Below the pieces are notes generated by a model, which saw only the letters and a list, made by a program, of their open reading frames with translations, ran no database searches and had not been told where the DNA came from. Source: Gemmatimonadota bacterium (GTDB lineage: Bacteria > Latescibacterota > UBA2968 > UBA8231). Taken from it: a stretch of DNA of 64,000 nt. Where the stretch lies: assembly GCA_009840005.1 (NCBI GenBank), contig VXOR01000073.1:84427-148426 (forward strand). Reading direction: 5' to 3'. Positions 54,355 to 63,059 of this stretch are shown here, in pieces. The stretch's first letter is position 1. Each line of letters begins with the position of its first letter. The translations under genes and the position numbers were made by a program.

Positions 54355-56400
54355 ATGAAACTATACCTTAGCATCCTCGTCGCTCTGCTCAGCACAGCGA
54401 GCATGGGGCTGGCCCAAGCACCACGCGCCGCGACCATCACGGGAAAGATACACAACCCTCCAGCGCGGGAAATCGAGTTTGGCTACCGATCCTCGCTGTC
54501 GCCAACAAGGTCTGAACACCTCGTCGTGCTGGACAGTGAAAACCGCTTCGCCCTCACCTTTCCGGTTCCCCGAGGAACGCTCGTCATGGGACGCTACAAA
54601 GACCCACAACCTCCCAAGTGGAGATGGCTGGAGGGGCTGCGATCTTTCGTCTTTGGGCCGCGCGCTCAGTTGATCCTCTTTGTCGAGCCTGGGGACAGTC
54701 TGCACATCGAGATGAATGAAGGCCGTTTCTCTTCCTCCCCTGAGTTCAGCGGCCAAGGCGCGGACAACAACCGCTTCATAGCCGAGATTCTGCCCGCCTA
54801 CCTCGACTACCGCCCCGACTACGAGGGGCTGGAGTTGGAGGATTTCATTCGCCAAGCGGATCAGCGGCGACAGGATGAGTTTGAGTGGCTCGCCAAGGGG
54901 CGTGAGAAATACGCGCTTTCTGCGGGGTTTATCGACTATGCAACGGCCCGCTTCAACTACGAGTGGGCTAATGAGATGATTTCCTACCCGACGCATTACA
55001 GATTTGCCAATGACCACGACAACAGGGACATCACCTCGGAGTACTACGACTTTCTACAAGACATTCCCTTGGTCGATGAGAAGGCCATAGGCACAAGCGA
55101 ATATCGCACCTTTCTGACGCGCACCTTGGACTGGGAATTAGACAAGGAGAGGCTTAAACCTCCCACGCTGTCCGAGATGTACGATTTTTCGGGTTTGGAA
55201 TTGTCAGACGCCGACCAGATTCAACTCGACTCCCTATACGAAAAGGAGGGCCGAAGGCCCAGCCTGTCGAAAATGGTCGATTTGTCGGCATTGGGTTTGT
55301 CGGATTCGGAGCAGATCCAACTGGAGTCCCTGTACGAAAATCGCCGCTCGCTCAGGCTGTCCGAAAGATTCGATTTGTCGAAATTCGATCTGTCAGACGC
55401 CGCCATAGCCCAACTCGACTCGTTCTACGAAAGGTCGGATAAATCCTATGGTACTGCGAAGTCAAGCGGGTACGAATCGTCTAGCATTGATACGATGGGC
55501 ACGAGGGTGGTGTTCCACCTACCTATGGAAGAAGAGCTTGAGGGAACGGGTGAGAGAGTCCCGCTATCTGAGCTACTCGATTGGTCGGAGTTGAGTCTAT
55601 CGGCCGCTGCCGTGGCTCGCCTCGACTCCCTGTACGAACAGCGCCGCTCGCTCAAGCTGTCCGAGAAACTCGACTTGTCGGAATTTGGTCTGTCGGAAGC
55701 GGCTCAAGCCCAACTCGACTCCATGTATGCCGCGCCTTGGATGAGGAGGATTAGTTTTGGTGGGAAACGCTACGCTCTAGCTAAGCAAAAACTGGACGGG
55801 AAAGTACTCTATTGGTTTCTGGCCGGCGAGCTGATTAATGGGTTTGAGCGCGGCCACACAGACTTTGCCTTGGTCCATGAAAGGTGGGAGGAATTCAAAG
55901 AAACTAACCCCTATCCAGAATACAACGAAGCTATCGAGGCGGCATTGACCAAGGCGCTGGTTCTACAACCGGGGCAACCTGCGCCCGACTTCACGCTCGA
56001 CGACCTCGATGGCCAGCCGGTATCGCTGAACCAATTCAAAGGGAAGGCGATATTCATCGATTTCTGGGCGAGTTGGTGCGGGCCATGTATCAGCGATCTG
56101 CCCTATATACAGAAAATCAAGGCCGAGATGGCCGAGCAGCCGGTCGTCTTCCTCAACATTTCGTTGGACGACGATGAGGCAGCTTGGAGAAAAGCGATTG
56201 CCAAACACGAGATCAAAGGTGTCCATCTGCGGGCGGCTGGGTGGAGTGCGGACGTAGCAAAAGCCTATAGCATCAGTAGTTTGCCTTCGTATTACGTGGT
56301 GGATGCACAAGGGCGAATCGCGGAACGGCTGCGCGTATTGGACGATACTCAAGGGATCGTCGCCATAATCGCGGAGAGCACCAAAGCAGCGGGCGGCTAA
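54355..56400 (+). CDS. TlpA-type thioredoxin-fold protein with internal 31-residue repeats
   Basis: The 681-residue exported protein has a signal peptide (LYLSILVALLSTASMGLAQA). The N-terminal DUF4369-like beta domain is at about 25-130. A helical region follows with five repeats of the form LSE-x-x-DLSELGLSDAAQAQLDSLYE (about 272-462). The C-terminal thioredoxin domain (about 540-681) carries the redox motif WASWCGPC near 575 and YSISSLPSYYVVD. Periplasmic TlpA-like proteins reduce disulphides. ATG 54355 follows AAGGAG at a good distance. It lies 140 bases after the second permease and is probably the last gene of the GntR operon. Confidence 0.82.
   Translation: MKLYLSILVALLSTASMGLAQAPRAATITGKIHNPPAREIEFGYRSSLSPTRSEHLVVLDSENRFALTFPVPRGTLVMGRYKDPQPPKWRWLEGLRSFVFGPRAQLILFVEPGDSLHIEMNEGRFSSSPEFSGQGADNNRFIAEILPAYLDYRPDYEGLELEDFIRQADQRRQDEFEWLAKGREKYALSAGFIDYATARFNYEWANEMISYPTHYRFANDHDNRDITSEYYDFLQDIPLVDEKAIGTSEYRTFLTRTLDWELDKERLKPPTLSEMYDFSGLELSDADQIQLDSLYEKEGRRPSLSKMVDLSALGLSDSEQIQLESLYENRRSLRLSERFDLSKFDLSDAAIAQLDSFYERSDKSYGTAKSSGYESSSIDTMGTRVVFHLPMEEELEGTGERVPLSELLDWSELSLSAAAVARLDSLYEQRRSLKLSEKLDLSEFGLSEAAQAQLDSMYAAPWMRRISFGGKRYALAKQKLDGKVLYWFLAGELINGFERGHTDFALVHERWEEFKETNPYPEYNEAIEAALTKALVLQPGQPAPDFTLDDLDGQPVSLNQFKGKAIFIDFWASWCGPCISDLPYIQKIKAEMAEQPVVFLNISLDDDEAAWRKAIAKHEIKGVHLRAAGWSADVAKAYSISSLPSYYVVDAQGRIAERLRVLDDTQGIVAIIAESTKAAGG
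55168..55740 (+). repeat. five intragenic repeats of about 93 bases
   Basis: Units begin at 55168, 55264, 55357, 55564 and 55657. Each encodes LSE/K, a D-F/L/W-S block, two Leu-Ser turns, and then QLDSLYE-like ends. The first three and last two are contiguous, and the third and fourth are separated by about 38 unrelated residues (SYGTAKSSGY...). Confidence 0.85.
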
Positions 56401-56425
56401 TCGCCAGACTAGCCGAAGTTCAAGC

Positions 56426-56457
56426 AAAGGGGTCGGGATTGCTCCCGGCCCCTTTTT
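56426..56457 (+). terminator. Rho-independent terminator of the TlpA-like gene
   Basis: AAAGGGGTCGGGA (56426-56438) pairs with TCCCGGCCCCTTT (56443-56455), with one T-G pair, around TTGC and ending in a T run. It closes the GntR-ABC operon. Confidence 0.88.
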
Positions 56458-56501
56458 GCGCTATCATCAAAATCTCTCCCCAACAACGAAAGCCAACGCA
56501 C

Positions 56502-57251
56502 ATGACCACCGAGATATTTGCCGGGCGCACCGCCTTAGTAACGGGCGGCAGTCGCGGCATCGGCCGCGCCATCGTCCGAATGCTGGCCGAACACGGAGCC
56601 AAAGTCGCCATCAACTACCAACACAATGCCGAGGCCGCGCAGGAGATCTTAGCGCAGGTCGAGTCGTGCGGCACTGAGGGCATGGTCGTCCAAGCCGACG
56701 TGTCGCAGCAGGCAGAAGTCGAGCAGATGATCGCCCAAGTGCGCGCGGCATTCGGGCCGGTCGAACTACTGGTCAACAACGCCGGGATCGCCTATACCCA
56801 AGAGCACGGCGAGTTCGGCTTTGCCGAGTGGGAGAGGATGTTTGCGGTCAACGTCCACGGGCCGTTTTTGACCACTTGGGCCGTCAAGGACGAGATGATT
56901 GCGCGGCGCTTTGGGCGAATCGTCAATATCTCCTCGCTGGCCGCTTGGCTGCTCAAGCCGAACATGATCCACTACGCCACGACCAAGGCGGCCGTCATCG
57001 CCTTCACCCGGCAATGCGCCCAAGCGTTTGCCGAGCACAATGTGCGGATCAACTGCCTAGCGCCGGGGCTGACGGATACCGAGCTGGCGCGCTCGGCTAA
57101 TCCCGGCCAAGTCGCCGAACTCATCGCCAGCACTCCGTTGGGACGGATGGCCGATCCGGCGGAGATGGCGTCGGTGGTGCGCTTTTTATTGTCTGAAGAA
57201 TCCAGTTTTATCACCGGACAGACGATTACCGCCTGCGGCGGCCGGTCGTAA
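56502..57251 (+). CDS. SDR, 3-oxoacyl-ACP reductase-like
   Basis: The 249-residue protein is a classical SDR with TGGSRGIGRA near residue 13, NNAGI near 90, the active-site Ser in IVNISSLA, YATTK near 157, and SSFITGQTITACGGR at the C-terminus. The pattern is close to FabG, but single-gene SDRs of this type act on many alcohols, so the substrate is open. ATG 56502 starts the Rossmann strand at the usual distance. It lies between a terminator and the aminotransferase gene. Confidence 0.9.
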   Translation: MTTEIFAGRTALVTGGSRGIGRAIVRMLAEHGAKVAINYQHNAEAAQEILAQVESCGTEGMVVQADVSQQAEVEQMIAQVRAAFGPVELLVNNAGIAYTQEHGEFGFAEWERMFAVNVHGPFLTTWAVKDEMIARRFGRIVNISSLAAWLLKPNMIHYATTKAAVIAFTRQCAQAFAEHNVRINCLAPGLTDTELARSANPGQVAELIASTPLGRMADPAEMASVVRFLLSEESSFITGQTITACGGRS

Positions 57252-57346
57252 CGTAGGGGCAACCCTTGTGGTTGCCCAAGCTCCGACCCTAAAGGCTACA
57301 CCTAACGGAAATCTGGGTGTCGTATATTGAAGAAAGGCAACGGTCC

Positions 57347-58711
57347 ATGAGCAACCAGATATACAAGCAATACGGCGCGGCGCGGCCCCGGTCGCAGGAG
57401 TACTTTGACCGCGCCTGTAAGACGCTCGGCGGCAAGGTGGGACACGATTTGCGCTACGCAACGCCGATGCCGCTCTATATCGAGCGGGGGGCTGGCGGTC
57501 GCAAGTGGGATGTCGATGGCAACGAGTATATCGACTTCCTACTTGGGAATGGTGCCCTGCTCTTGGGGCACGCGCCCGCCGAAGTCGTAGAAGCCATCGC
57601 CGAGGCAGTGGGGCGTGGAACGCACTTTGGCAACGACCATCCACTGCACATCGAATGGGCCGAGCGCATACAGGCGCTGGTTCCCTCGGCCGAGCGCGTG
57701 CGCTTGGTCAATTCGGGAACGGAGGCAACCCTGCTGGCGCTGCGCTTGGCGCGGGCGTTTACCGGTCGCCGCAAGATCCTGCGCTTTGCCGGCCACTTCC
57801 ACGGGTGGCACGACGACGTGATGCGCGGCGTGCAGCCGCCCTTTGACGCGGACGGCTCGTTGGGCATCCCGCCGCACGTGCGCGAGCACGTGGTCTGCGT
57901 GCCGGCAGGGGATGCGGACCAAGTCGCCGCTGTCCTCGACGCCGACAGCGATATTGCGGCGGTGATTATCGAGCCGTCAGGGGGGTCGTGGGGAAGAGTG
58001 CCTTTGGTGCCGGAGTTTTTGCGCGATCTGCAAGCAATGACTAGGGAGTGCGGAGTAGTGCTGATTTTCGACGAAGTGGTCACCGGCTTCCGCTTTAGTC
58101 CGGGCGGCGCGCAAGTGCTCTACGGGCTGCGGCCGGACCTGTCTTGTTTTGCCAAGGTGGTCGCCGGCGGCATGCCCGGCGGGGCCGTGGTGGGACGAGC
58201 AGACATTATGGAACTCTTCGACGTAACGGACGATGCCCGCCCGCGCGTGGCGCACCAAGGGACTTTTAACGGGGCACCGCTTTCGGCCGCGGCTGGGATC
58301 GCCGTGCTCGAGCGCGTGGCTACGGGCGAGCCGATAGACCAAGCCAACGCCCGCGCTGCTGAACTGCGCGCTGCCTGGGACGAAGTACTGGAGCGCCGAG
58401 GCATCGCCGGGTACGTGTACGGGGTGTGTTCGACGTTCCATGTCTATTTTGAGACCGATCGCCAGCGCGTGCAAAAAGCCCAGAGCCGGGCGGATTTGCA
58501 CACGACCGAGGCCGAGCGGCTCAAGGGGATGCCGGGGCAGTTGATCGAAGAGTACCAGCGCAGTTTGCGCTTTTACGGAGTCGATAACATGAGCTCCACC
58601 GGCGGCGTGCTCTCGTCGGCGCACACGGCCCAAGATGTCGAGGAAGCGACCGCGGCGTTTGCCCAGACGGTTGATTCGCTGTTGGCGCAAGGGCTGATTT
58701 TGGCGTTGTAG
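57347..58711 (+). CDS. class III aminotransferase, HemL-like
   Basis: The 454-residue PLP enzyme has the glutamate-1-semialdehyde aminomutase-like layout. It contains GGRKWDVDGNEYIDFLLGNGALLLGHAP near residue 47, RLVNSGTEATLLALRLARAFTGRRKI near 120, FHGWHDD near 148, VLIFDEVVTGFR near 237, and the PLP lysine in CFAKVVAGGMPGGAVVG near 267. A T-loop residue lies in HQGTFNGAPLSAAAG. Without haem-pathway neighbours I would not call it hemL; many HemL-like enzymes act on other amino compounds. The C-terminal part (QSRADLHTTEAERLKGMPGQ) is longer than in HemL. An AAAGG site precedes ATG 57347. Confidence 0.88.
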   Translation: MSNQIYKQYGAARPRSQEYFDRACKTLGGKVGHDLRYATPMPLYIERGAGGRKWDVDGNEYIDFLLGNGALLLGHAPAEVVEAIAEAVGRGTHFGNDHPLHIEWAERIQALVPSAERVRLVNSGTEATLLALRLARAFTGRRKILRFAGHFHGWHDDVMRGVQPPFDADGSLGIPPHVREHVVCVPAGDADQVAAVLDADSDIAAVIIEPSGGSWGRVPLVPEFLRDLQAMTRECGVVLIFDEVVTGFRFSPGGAQVLYGLRPDLSCFAKVVAGGMPGGAVVGRADIMELFDVTDDARPRVAHQGTFNGAPLSAAAGIAVLERVATGEPIDQANARAAELRAAWDEVLERRGIAGYVYGVCSTFHVYFETDRQRVQKAQSRADLHTTEAERLKGMPGQLIEEYQRSLRFYGVDNMSSTGGVLSSAHTAQDVEEATAAFAQTVDSLLAQGLILAL

Positions 58712-58790
58712 CACTGCGGCCTTGCCGGATGGCGCGGTCGGCTATAATTTTTTGTTACATTCCCTTGACATTTTGCCGCGAGGAACGTCT

Positions 58791-60266
58791 ATGGCCGAAG
58801 TCGTTCGCCACAACTGTGGTTTGACCGTAGCCCACTCTCTGCACGACGCCTACCGCTTTATTCATTCGCTACAGCATCGGGGCCGGGAGGCGGCCGGTAT
58901 TGCTGCAGTAGGAGATGGCCGCATCGACGTGATCAAGTGGAAGGGTGGGGTCTCGCGCTTTGACGTAACCGACCTCCACAAAATTTTCCTCAGCCCCAAT
59001 TACCATACCTACATGGCCCACGTGCGCTACGCCACCCGCGGCTCGAAGGACAAAATCCTCGAGGAGGCGCATCCGCACGTCATCGGCGGCACGGTCGAAC
59101 ACCGCGACAACCACATCCTGATCTGGGACTGCGACATGGCGGCCGTCCACAACGGCCAAGTCGATCGGGCTTTCTTCCAAGACTCGGCTCCTTTGTACCT
59201 GTATTCGAGTTGCGATACTGAAGCTTTGCTCTACCTCTACCGCGAGCGCGGCGCGCACAACTTTCTCAAGGAAGTGCCCGGTGCCTATACCTTGGCCATT
59301 GCCGACAAGCGCGAGCGCGACGTGATCGCAATCCGCGATCGCACTGGGATCAAACCCGGAGTGCTCGGCTGGAAGGACGGCAAGTACGTGATGGCCTCAG
59401 AGGACATCGCCTTCCGCAAAAACGGCGGCGAATACGTCGAAGATTTGGAGCCGGGAGCGATCTACTCTCTCACGCCCGAAGGGAACTACCACAAGGAAGT
59501 CGTGGTCTCGACCAACCTCGCCTATTGCTTTTTTGAGTGGAACTACATCACCGACCTCGACTCGATCATCAACGGCGTCAGCGTGCGCCGCATCCGCGAA
59601 TCGCTGGGCGAGATACTCAGTGAGGAGTTTCGGCCGCCTGACGTCGATCTGGTTACGTACTTGCCGCGCTGTCCCGAGGTGGCGGCCCGCGCCTATGCCA
59701 AGCAGGCGGAACTGCCCTTTGAACCCGTGTTCTACAAGATGCGCGGCGAGCGCTCGTTCCAAGGCTCGACTGCTGGCGAGCGCAAAGAGTCGATCGACCA
59801 GAACCTGCACCTTTTGCCCGGGATGGCGCAAAAGCTCAAGGGCAAGACCGTAATCCTGATCGATGACAGCATCATCCGCGGCAACAACTCCAAGCGCGCC
59901 TGCGACCTGCTCTACGAGGAAGCTGGCGTCGGGCAGGCCTATTTGGTGAGCTACACGCCGCCGATTGGCATTATTGGCGACGATGGTGTGCCGAGGGGAT
60001 GCACCTTTGGGGTGGATATGCCGCCGGACCCGCCGCCGGACGACGAGTTTATCGCGCGTGGGCGCACGGCCGAGGCCATTAGCGAGGCGATGGGGATGCC
60101 GGTGATTTACTTGTCGCAGCAGGGGATGCTAGATGCCTTTGCGCGCGCCGGCCTGCCCGAGCGCGACTTGTGTACGTACTGCATTGGTGGGTGCATGCCC
60201 TTTGAAGCGGCTGGGTCGTTGATCCAAATTGGCGACAGGCCGCAACTCGACTTGTGGCGGGCGTGA
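58791..60266 (+). CDS. purF: amidophosphoribosyltransferase
   Basis: The 491-residue protein starts the first step of purine synthesis (PRPP + glutamine to phosphoribosylamine). The N-terminal Ntn glutaminase has a propeptide-like MAEVVRHN before Cys9 (NCGLTV), which would be exposed by processing. HVRYATRGS and the VHNGQV segment follow. The PRPP-binding loop is VILIDDSIIRGNNSKRA near residue 355. The C-terminal CTYCIGGC near 462 suggests the [4Fe-4S] cluster seen in the Bacillus-type enzyme. ATG 58791 follows AGGAA. A longer frame from 58722 lacks a site. It ends at a strong terminator. Confidence 0.93.
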   Translation: MAEVVRHNCGLTVAHSLHDAYRFIHSLQHRGREAAGIAAVGDGRIDVIKWKGGVSRFDVTDLHKIFLSPNYHTYMAHVRYATRGSKDKILEEAHPHVIGGTVEHRDNHILIWDCDMAAVHNGQVDRAFFQDSAPLYLYSSCDTEALLYLYRERGAHNFLKEVPGAYTLAIADKRERDVIAIRDRTGIKPGVLGWKDGKYVMASEDIAFRKNGGEYVEDLEPGAIYSLTPEGNYHKEVVVSTNLAYCFFEWNYITDLDSIINGVSVRRIRESLGEILSEEFRPPDVDLVTYLPRCPEVAARAYAKQAELPFEPVFYKMRGERSFQGSTAGERKESIDQNLHLLPGMAQKLKGKTVILIDDSIIRGNNSKRACDLLYEEAGVGQAYLVSYTPPIGIIGDDGVPRGCTFGVDMPPDPPPDDEFIARGRTAEAISEAMGMPVIYLSQQGMLDAFARAGLPERDLCTYCIGGCMPFEAAGSLIQIGDRPQLDLWRA

Positions 60267-60289
60267 CCGAGAGACAATTTGGACGGCAG

Positions 60290-60324
60290 CGGGCGAGGAT
60301 TTCTTTCCTCGCCCGTATTTTTTT
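60290..60324 (+). terminator. Rho-independent terminator of purF
   Basis: CGGGCGAGGA (60290-60299) pairs perfectly with TCCTCGCCCG (60306-60315) around TTTCTT, followed by TATTTTTTT. It is nearly identical to the terminator at 49012-49052. Confidence 0.93.
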
Positions 60325-60334
60325 GCAGGATAGG

Positions 60335-62017
60335 CTAGTCCCGTACGATGGCTAGACGGTGCAGTGCCGTCTGACCGTCGGCTTCTAGGACGAGATGATA
60401 GACGCCACTGGCGACGAACTTGCCGGCGGCATTGCGCCCGTCCCACGGCACCATGTGGTTTTCGCGGGCGGCGCGGGGGCCTAAGTCTTTCGACCAGACC
60501 AAGTCGCCGTTGGTCGAAAAGATCGACAGGCGGGTCTGGGTGCTAGGGGAGGCCAAGTCGAAGACTAGGTGGGTCTGTTGGTATTGGCCGGGGCGGAAGG
60601 GGTTGGGGTAGCTGGGTTTGAACAGGGTGGCGAGGGCCGCTCGCGCGTCGGTCAGTTCGGGGTCAAATTCCACGGACACTTGGTAGGGATAGGCTGCGCC
60701 GTGGTCTTCGGCTGAGGAGATTACTAGGACGACCTCTTCGTATTGGTCCCAGCTAACGACGCGAACCGTCGGCTCTGCAACCGGCCGCACCGCGATGCTG
60801 TCGGGGGCGATTAATAGCAGATGGCGACGCCAAGCACCACGGGAAGACTCAAAGGCAAGGGTAACGCCGCCTAGGCGGAGCTGCGGCGCGAGGCGCAGAT
60901 AGTTGCTGCCGGTGGCGTCGAGCCGGTTCGAATCGCGGACTACTGCCTTGGCAGCGACTGCGATGTCGTGAGTGGGGACGAGCGGATACTTGTTTCCTTC
61001 GGCGTAAAATCCGCGGCGATGGCGGCGGCCGGTGAAGTAATTCCAGACGGCAAATTCGCCAATAGCAACCCCCAAGCCGCCCGGCTCAACGCGGCGGATG
61101 ACGCGGTCGAAGTGATCGAGGTTGACGCTTTGGCGCTCCTTGAGTTCTTCCCAGATCAGGCGGTTGAGATCGCGGCCATAGTGCTGGTCGAGGAAGTGGG
61201 AAAAAATTGCACTGCCGTAGGTGTGGGAGGCATTGACGTTGGAGTTGAGGGCGCGGTGGGGTATGCTCAGGAAGTGCGGCAAATACTGGAGATAATCGTC
61301 GATGTGCGGATAGGCCACTTCCTCCATCCAAGTCGAGGTTGATTCCTGCCACCAACTGCCATCTCTACCTGCGTAGTAGCCAAACTGAATGGCATGGTGG
61401 AACTCGTGGGCGATGGTCACGCGCAGAGCGTCTAGTCCGCGAGTCTGTACGTAGCTGGAATCGGTGAAATTGTTGTCGATTTCGAGGTGGCTATGCGTGA
61501 CCGCGTTGGACGACCCGGGATAGGCACAGCCGTAAATAGGAGCCGAGAACCCACATCCTCCGTGCCCTAAGTCTATGACGTAAACGTCGTATTCCTCGCC
61601 GCCGCCCAAGCCGTTGTCCGAAGGCGGCGGGTTGTAGCCAAGCTGTTCTACTTCCAACTCCCAAGTGCTATCGAGGACGGTGGCGGCGAGGTCAATGTAG
61701 TCTGGGATGCCGTTAGCATCGTCGTCGGTAGGATCAACCGCGTCGCTACCTTCGGTGTCGTAGTGGACGCGAAAATGACCCGAAGGCGTTAGCAAGCTGT
61801 GCTGAGTGCTAGGTCGGCGCTGTACGAGTTTTAGACGCTGGTGCCCGGTGCTCAGCTCTGAGGCCGCGTCCATGGCTTGGAGCAAGTAGGGGGTGCCGCA
61901 GCGCAGTGCGGTCGGTGCGCTTTCTGCATGGCCGTCCACTGTGCCGAGAGACAACAGGACGATGAGCAGTTTGGGTACGACAGCAATACCTGCCCGCTCC
62001 GCGCAAACCCCTTTCAT
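60335..62017 (-). CDS. secreted zinc metalloprotease-like protein with T9SS-type C-terminal domain
   Basis: The 560-residue exported protein has a signal peptide (PKLLIVLLSLGTVDG). A Ca-binding-like DPTDDDANGIPDYID lies near residue 100. The metal motif HEFHHAIQ (HExxH) is near 200, and WWQESTSTWMEE may supply the third ligand. A mid-region beta domain follows. The C-terminal 90 residues have YPNPFRPG...LSIFSTNGDLVW...WDGRNAAGKFVASGVYHL, a FlgD/T9SS type A sorting domain. It looks like the MXAN_6640-type putative metalloproteases. With sprA in the same window it is a likely type IX cargo. ATG 62017 has AAAGGAG 7 bases upstream; GTG 62047 is less likely. Confidence 0.8.
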   Translation of the reverse strand: MKGVCAERAGIAVVPKLLIVLLSLGTVDGHAESAPTALRCGTPYLLQAMDAASELSTGHQRLKLVQRRPSTQHSLLTPSGHFRVHYDTEGSDAVDPTDDDANGIPDYIDLAATVLDSTWELEVEQLGYNPPPSDNGLGGGEEYDVYVIDLGHGGCGFSAPIYGCAYPGSSNAVTHSHLEIDNNFTDSSYVQTRGLDALRVTIAHEFHHAIQFGYYAGRDGSWWQESTSTWMEEVAYPHIDDYLQYLPHFLSIPHRALNSNVNASHTYGSAIFSHFLDQHYGRDLNRLIWEELKERQSVNLDHFDRVIRRVEPGGLGVAIGEFAVWNYFTGRRHRRGFYAEGNKYPLVPTHDIAVAAKAVVRDSNRLDATGSNYLRLAPQLRLGGVTLAFESSRGAWRRHLLLIAPDSIAVRPVAEPTVRVVSWDQYEEVVLVISSAEDHGAAYPYQVSVEFDPELTDARAALATLFKPSYPNPFRPGQYQQTHLVFDLASPSTQTRLSIFSTNGDLVWSKDLGPRAARENHMVPWDGRNAAGKFVASGVYHLVLEADGQTALHRLAIVRD

Positions 62018-62046
62018 CGCCCTGCTCCTTTTCTTGCGTTGGGACA

Positions 62047-62958
62047 CTATTTGCCCAGCATTTCGACCCAGCTTTCGGGATCGTCGCCGTCAATTCCGAC
62101 GATCAATTCCAATGTTTGTTCCATCCACAAGGTGTCCCCCGGCATCAGCTCGCTCAGCGGGCCGACGTTTTCGATTTCGCCAAAGCGCGGCTTGCCGTCG
62201 AACACTTCGGGCGTGGAATTGAACATCGTCACCGTGCCGCCGTCTTCGGGGTATTCGGCATCGGCGACATGGGCGACGGTGGATTTGAGCGCGGTCTCGT
62301 TCCAGACGAAGGCGATCCAGCCAGCGTTGCCGTTGGTGCCGACCTTGTGCCAGCCGTTTTGCGGCTCGATCCGATAGTCGAGCGCGAGAGCGTGAGGCCC
62401 TAGGTGGATACCGGCTTCGTTGGGGTCGGTGCTCGGCCAGAATAGCAGACTGCGGCGGCCCTTTGTGCGCCAGGGGGTGACGCCGACGCCCGCATCGGGG
62501 CGGATGACGTTGAGGGCCCAGCAGGCGATGCGGCGCGGTTTGTCGCGCATGTTTTTGAAGCCGTGGCGGATGTGGAGCATTGGTCGTTCGGCGTCGAGCG
62601 CAATCTCCATAGTCAAGCGCAAACCCGAGCTATCGTCTGGGGCGGCGGTGAGGCGCACGGCGCGTGCGCCGGTCCTCTCAGCGGTGGCCGGTTGCAGGGC
62701 CGGCAGCCCGGATTCGGGAATCTGGGTCGGCTCGAAAAACCACGAGCGCACGCCGATGTATTCGTATTCGCGATAGACGTGGAGGGGGTTTTCGCCGCCT
62801 TTGAGGCGGAAGGCGAGGACTCGCGGATAAGGTTCGGCGATGGCAAAAGCCTCGGCGCGGTCGTTTTTGAGCCAAAAGCCAGTAAAGCCTTCGTACTGGT
62901 CGGTTTGGGCGGCTAGGGGTAAGGCGGCTAAGAGTAAAAAACAGCAAGCGATGTGCAT
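62047..62958 (-). CDS. secreted DUF4380-like sugar-mutarotase-fold protein
   Basis: The 303-residue protein has a signal peptide (MHIACCFLLLAALPLAAQ). The mature part is all-beta with VLAFRLKGGENPLHVY near residue 48, LTMEIALDAERPMLHIRHGFKN near 113, WALNVIRPDAGV, DYRIEPQNGWHKVGTNGNAGWIAF and GDTLWMEQTLELI. This matches the DUF4380 family, related in fold to galactose mutarotase; activity unknown. It ends where the upstream start region of the metalloprotease gene begins, so the two are probably co-transcribed. Confidence 0.75.
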   Translation of the reverse strand: MHIACCFLLLAALPLAAQTDQYEGFTGFWLKNDRAEAFAIAEPYPRVLAFRLKGGENPLHVYREYEYIGVRSWFFEPTQIPESGLPALQPATAERTGARAVRLTAAPDDSSGLRLTMEIALDAERPMLHIRHGFKNMRDKPRRIACWALNVIRPDAGVGVTPWRTKGRRSLLFWPSTDPNEAGIHLGPHALALDYRIEPQNGWHKVGTNGNAGWIAFVWNETALKSTVAHVADAEYPEDGGTVTMFNSTPEVFDGKPRFGEIENVGPLSELMPGDTLWMEQTLELIVGIDGDDPESWVEMLGK

Positions 62959-63059
62959 GGGATTCCTCTGCTTTAAGGGTAGGGAGTTGTCGGCGACCGA
63001 TTAATTGTGCATGATAGGGCCTCCGAATATGCCCGTCAACGCAACAAAGGAGAAAACCA

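Noticed and set aside
57186..57644. 152-residue minus-strand frame across the SDR-aminotransferase junction
   Set aside because: It overlaps two well-supported genes and consists of Arg/Pro/Ala-rich translation typical of antisense reading.
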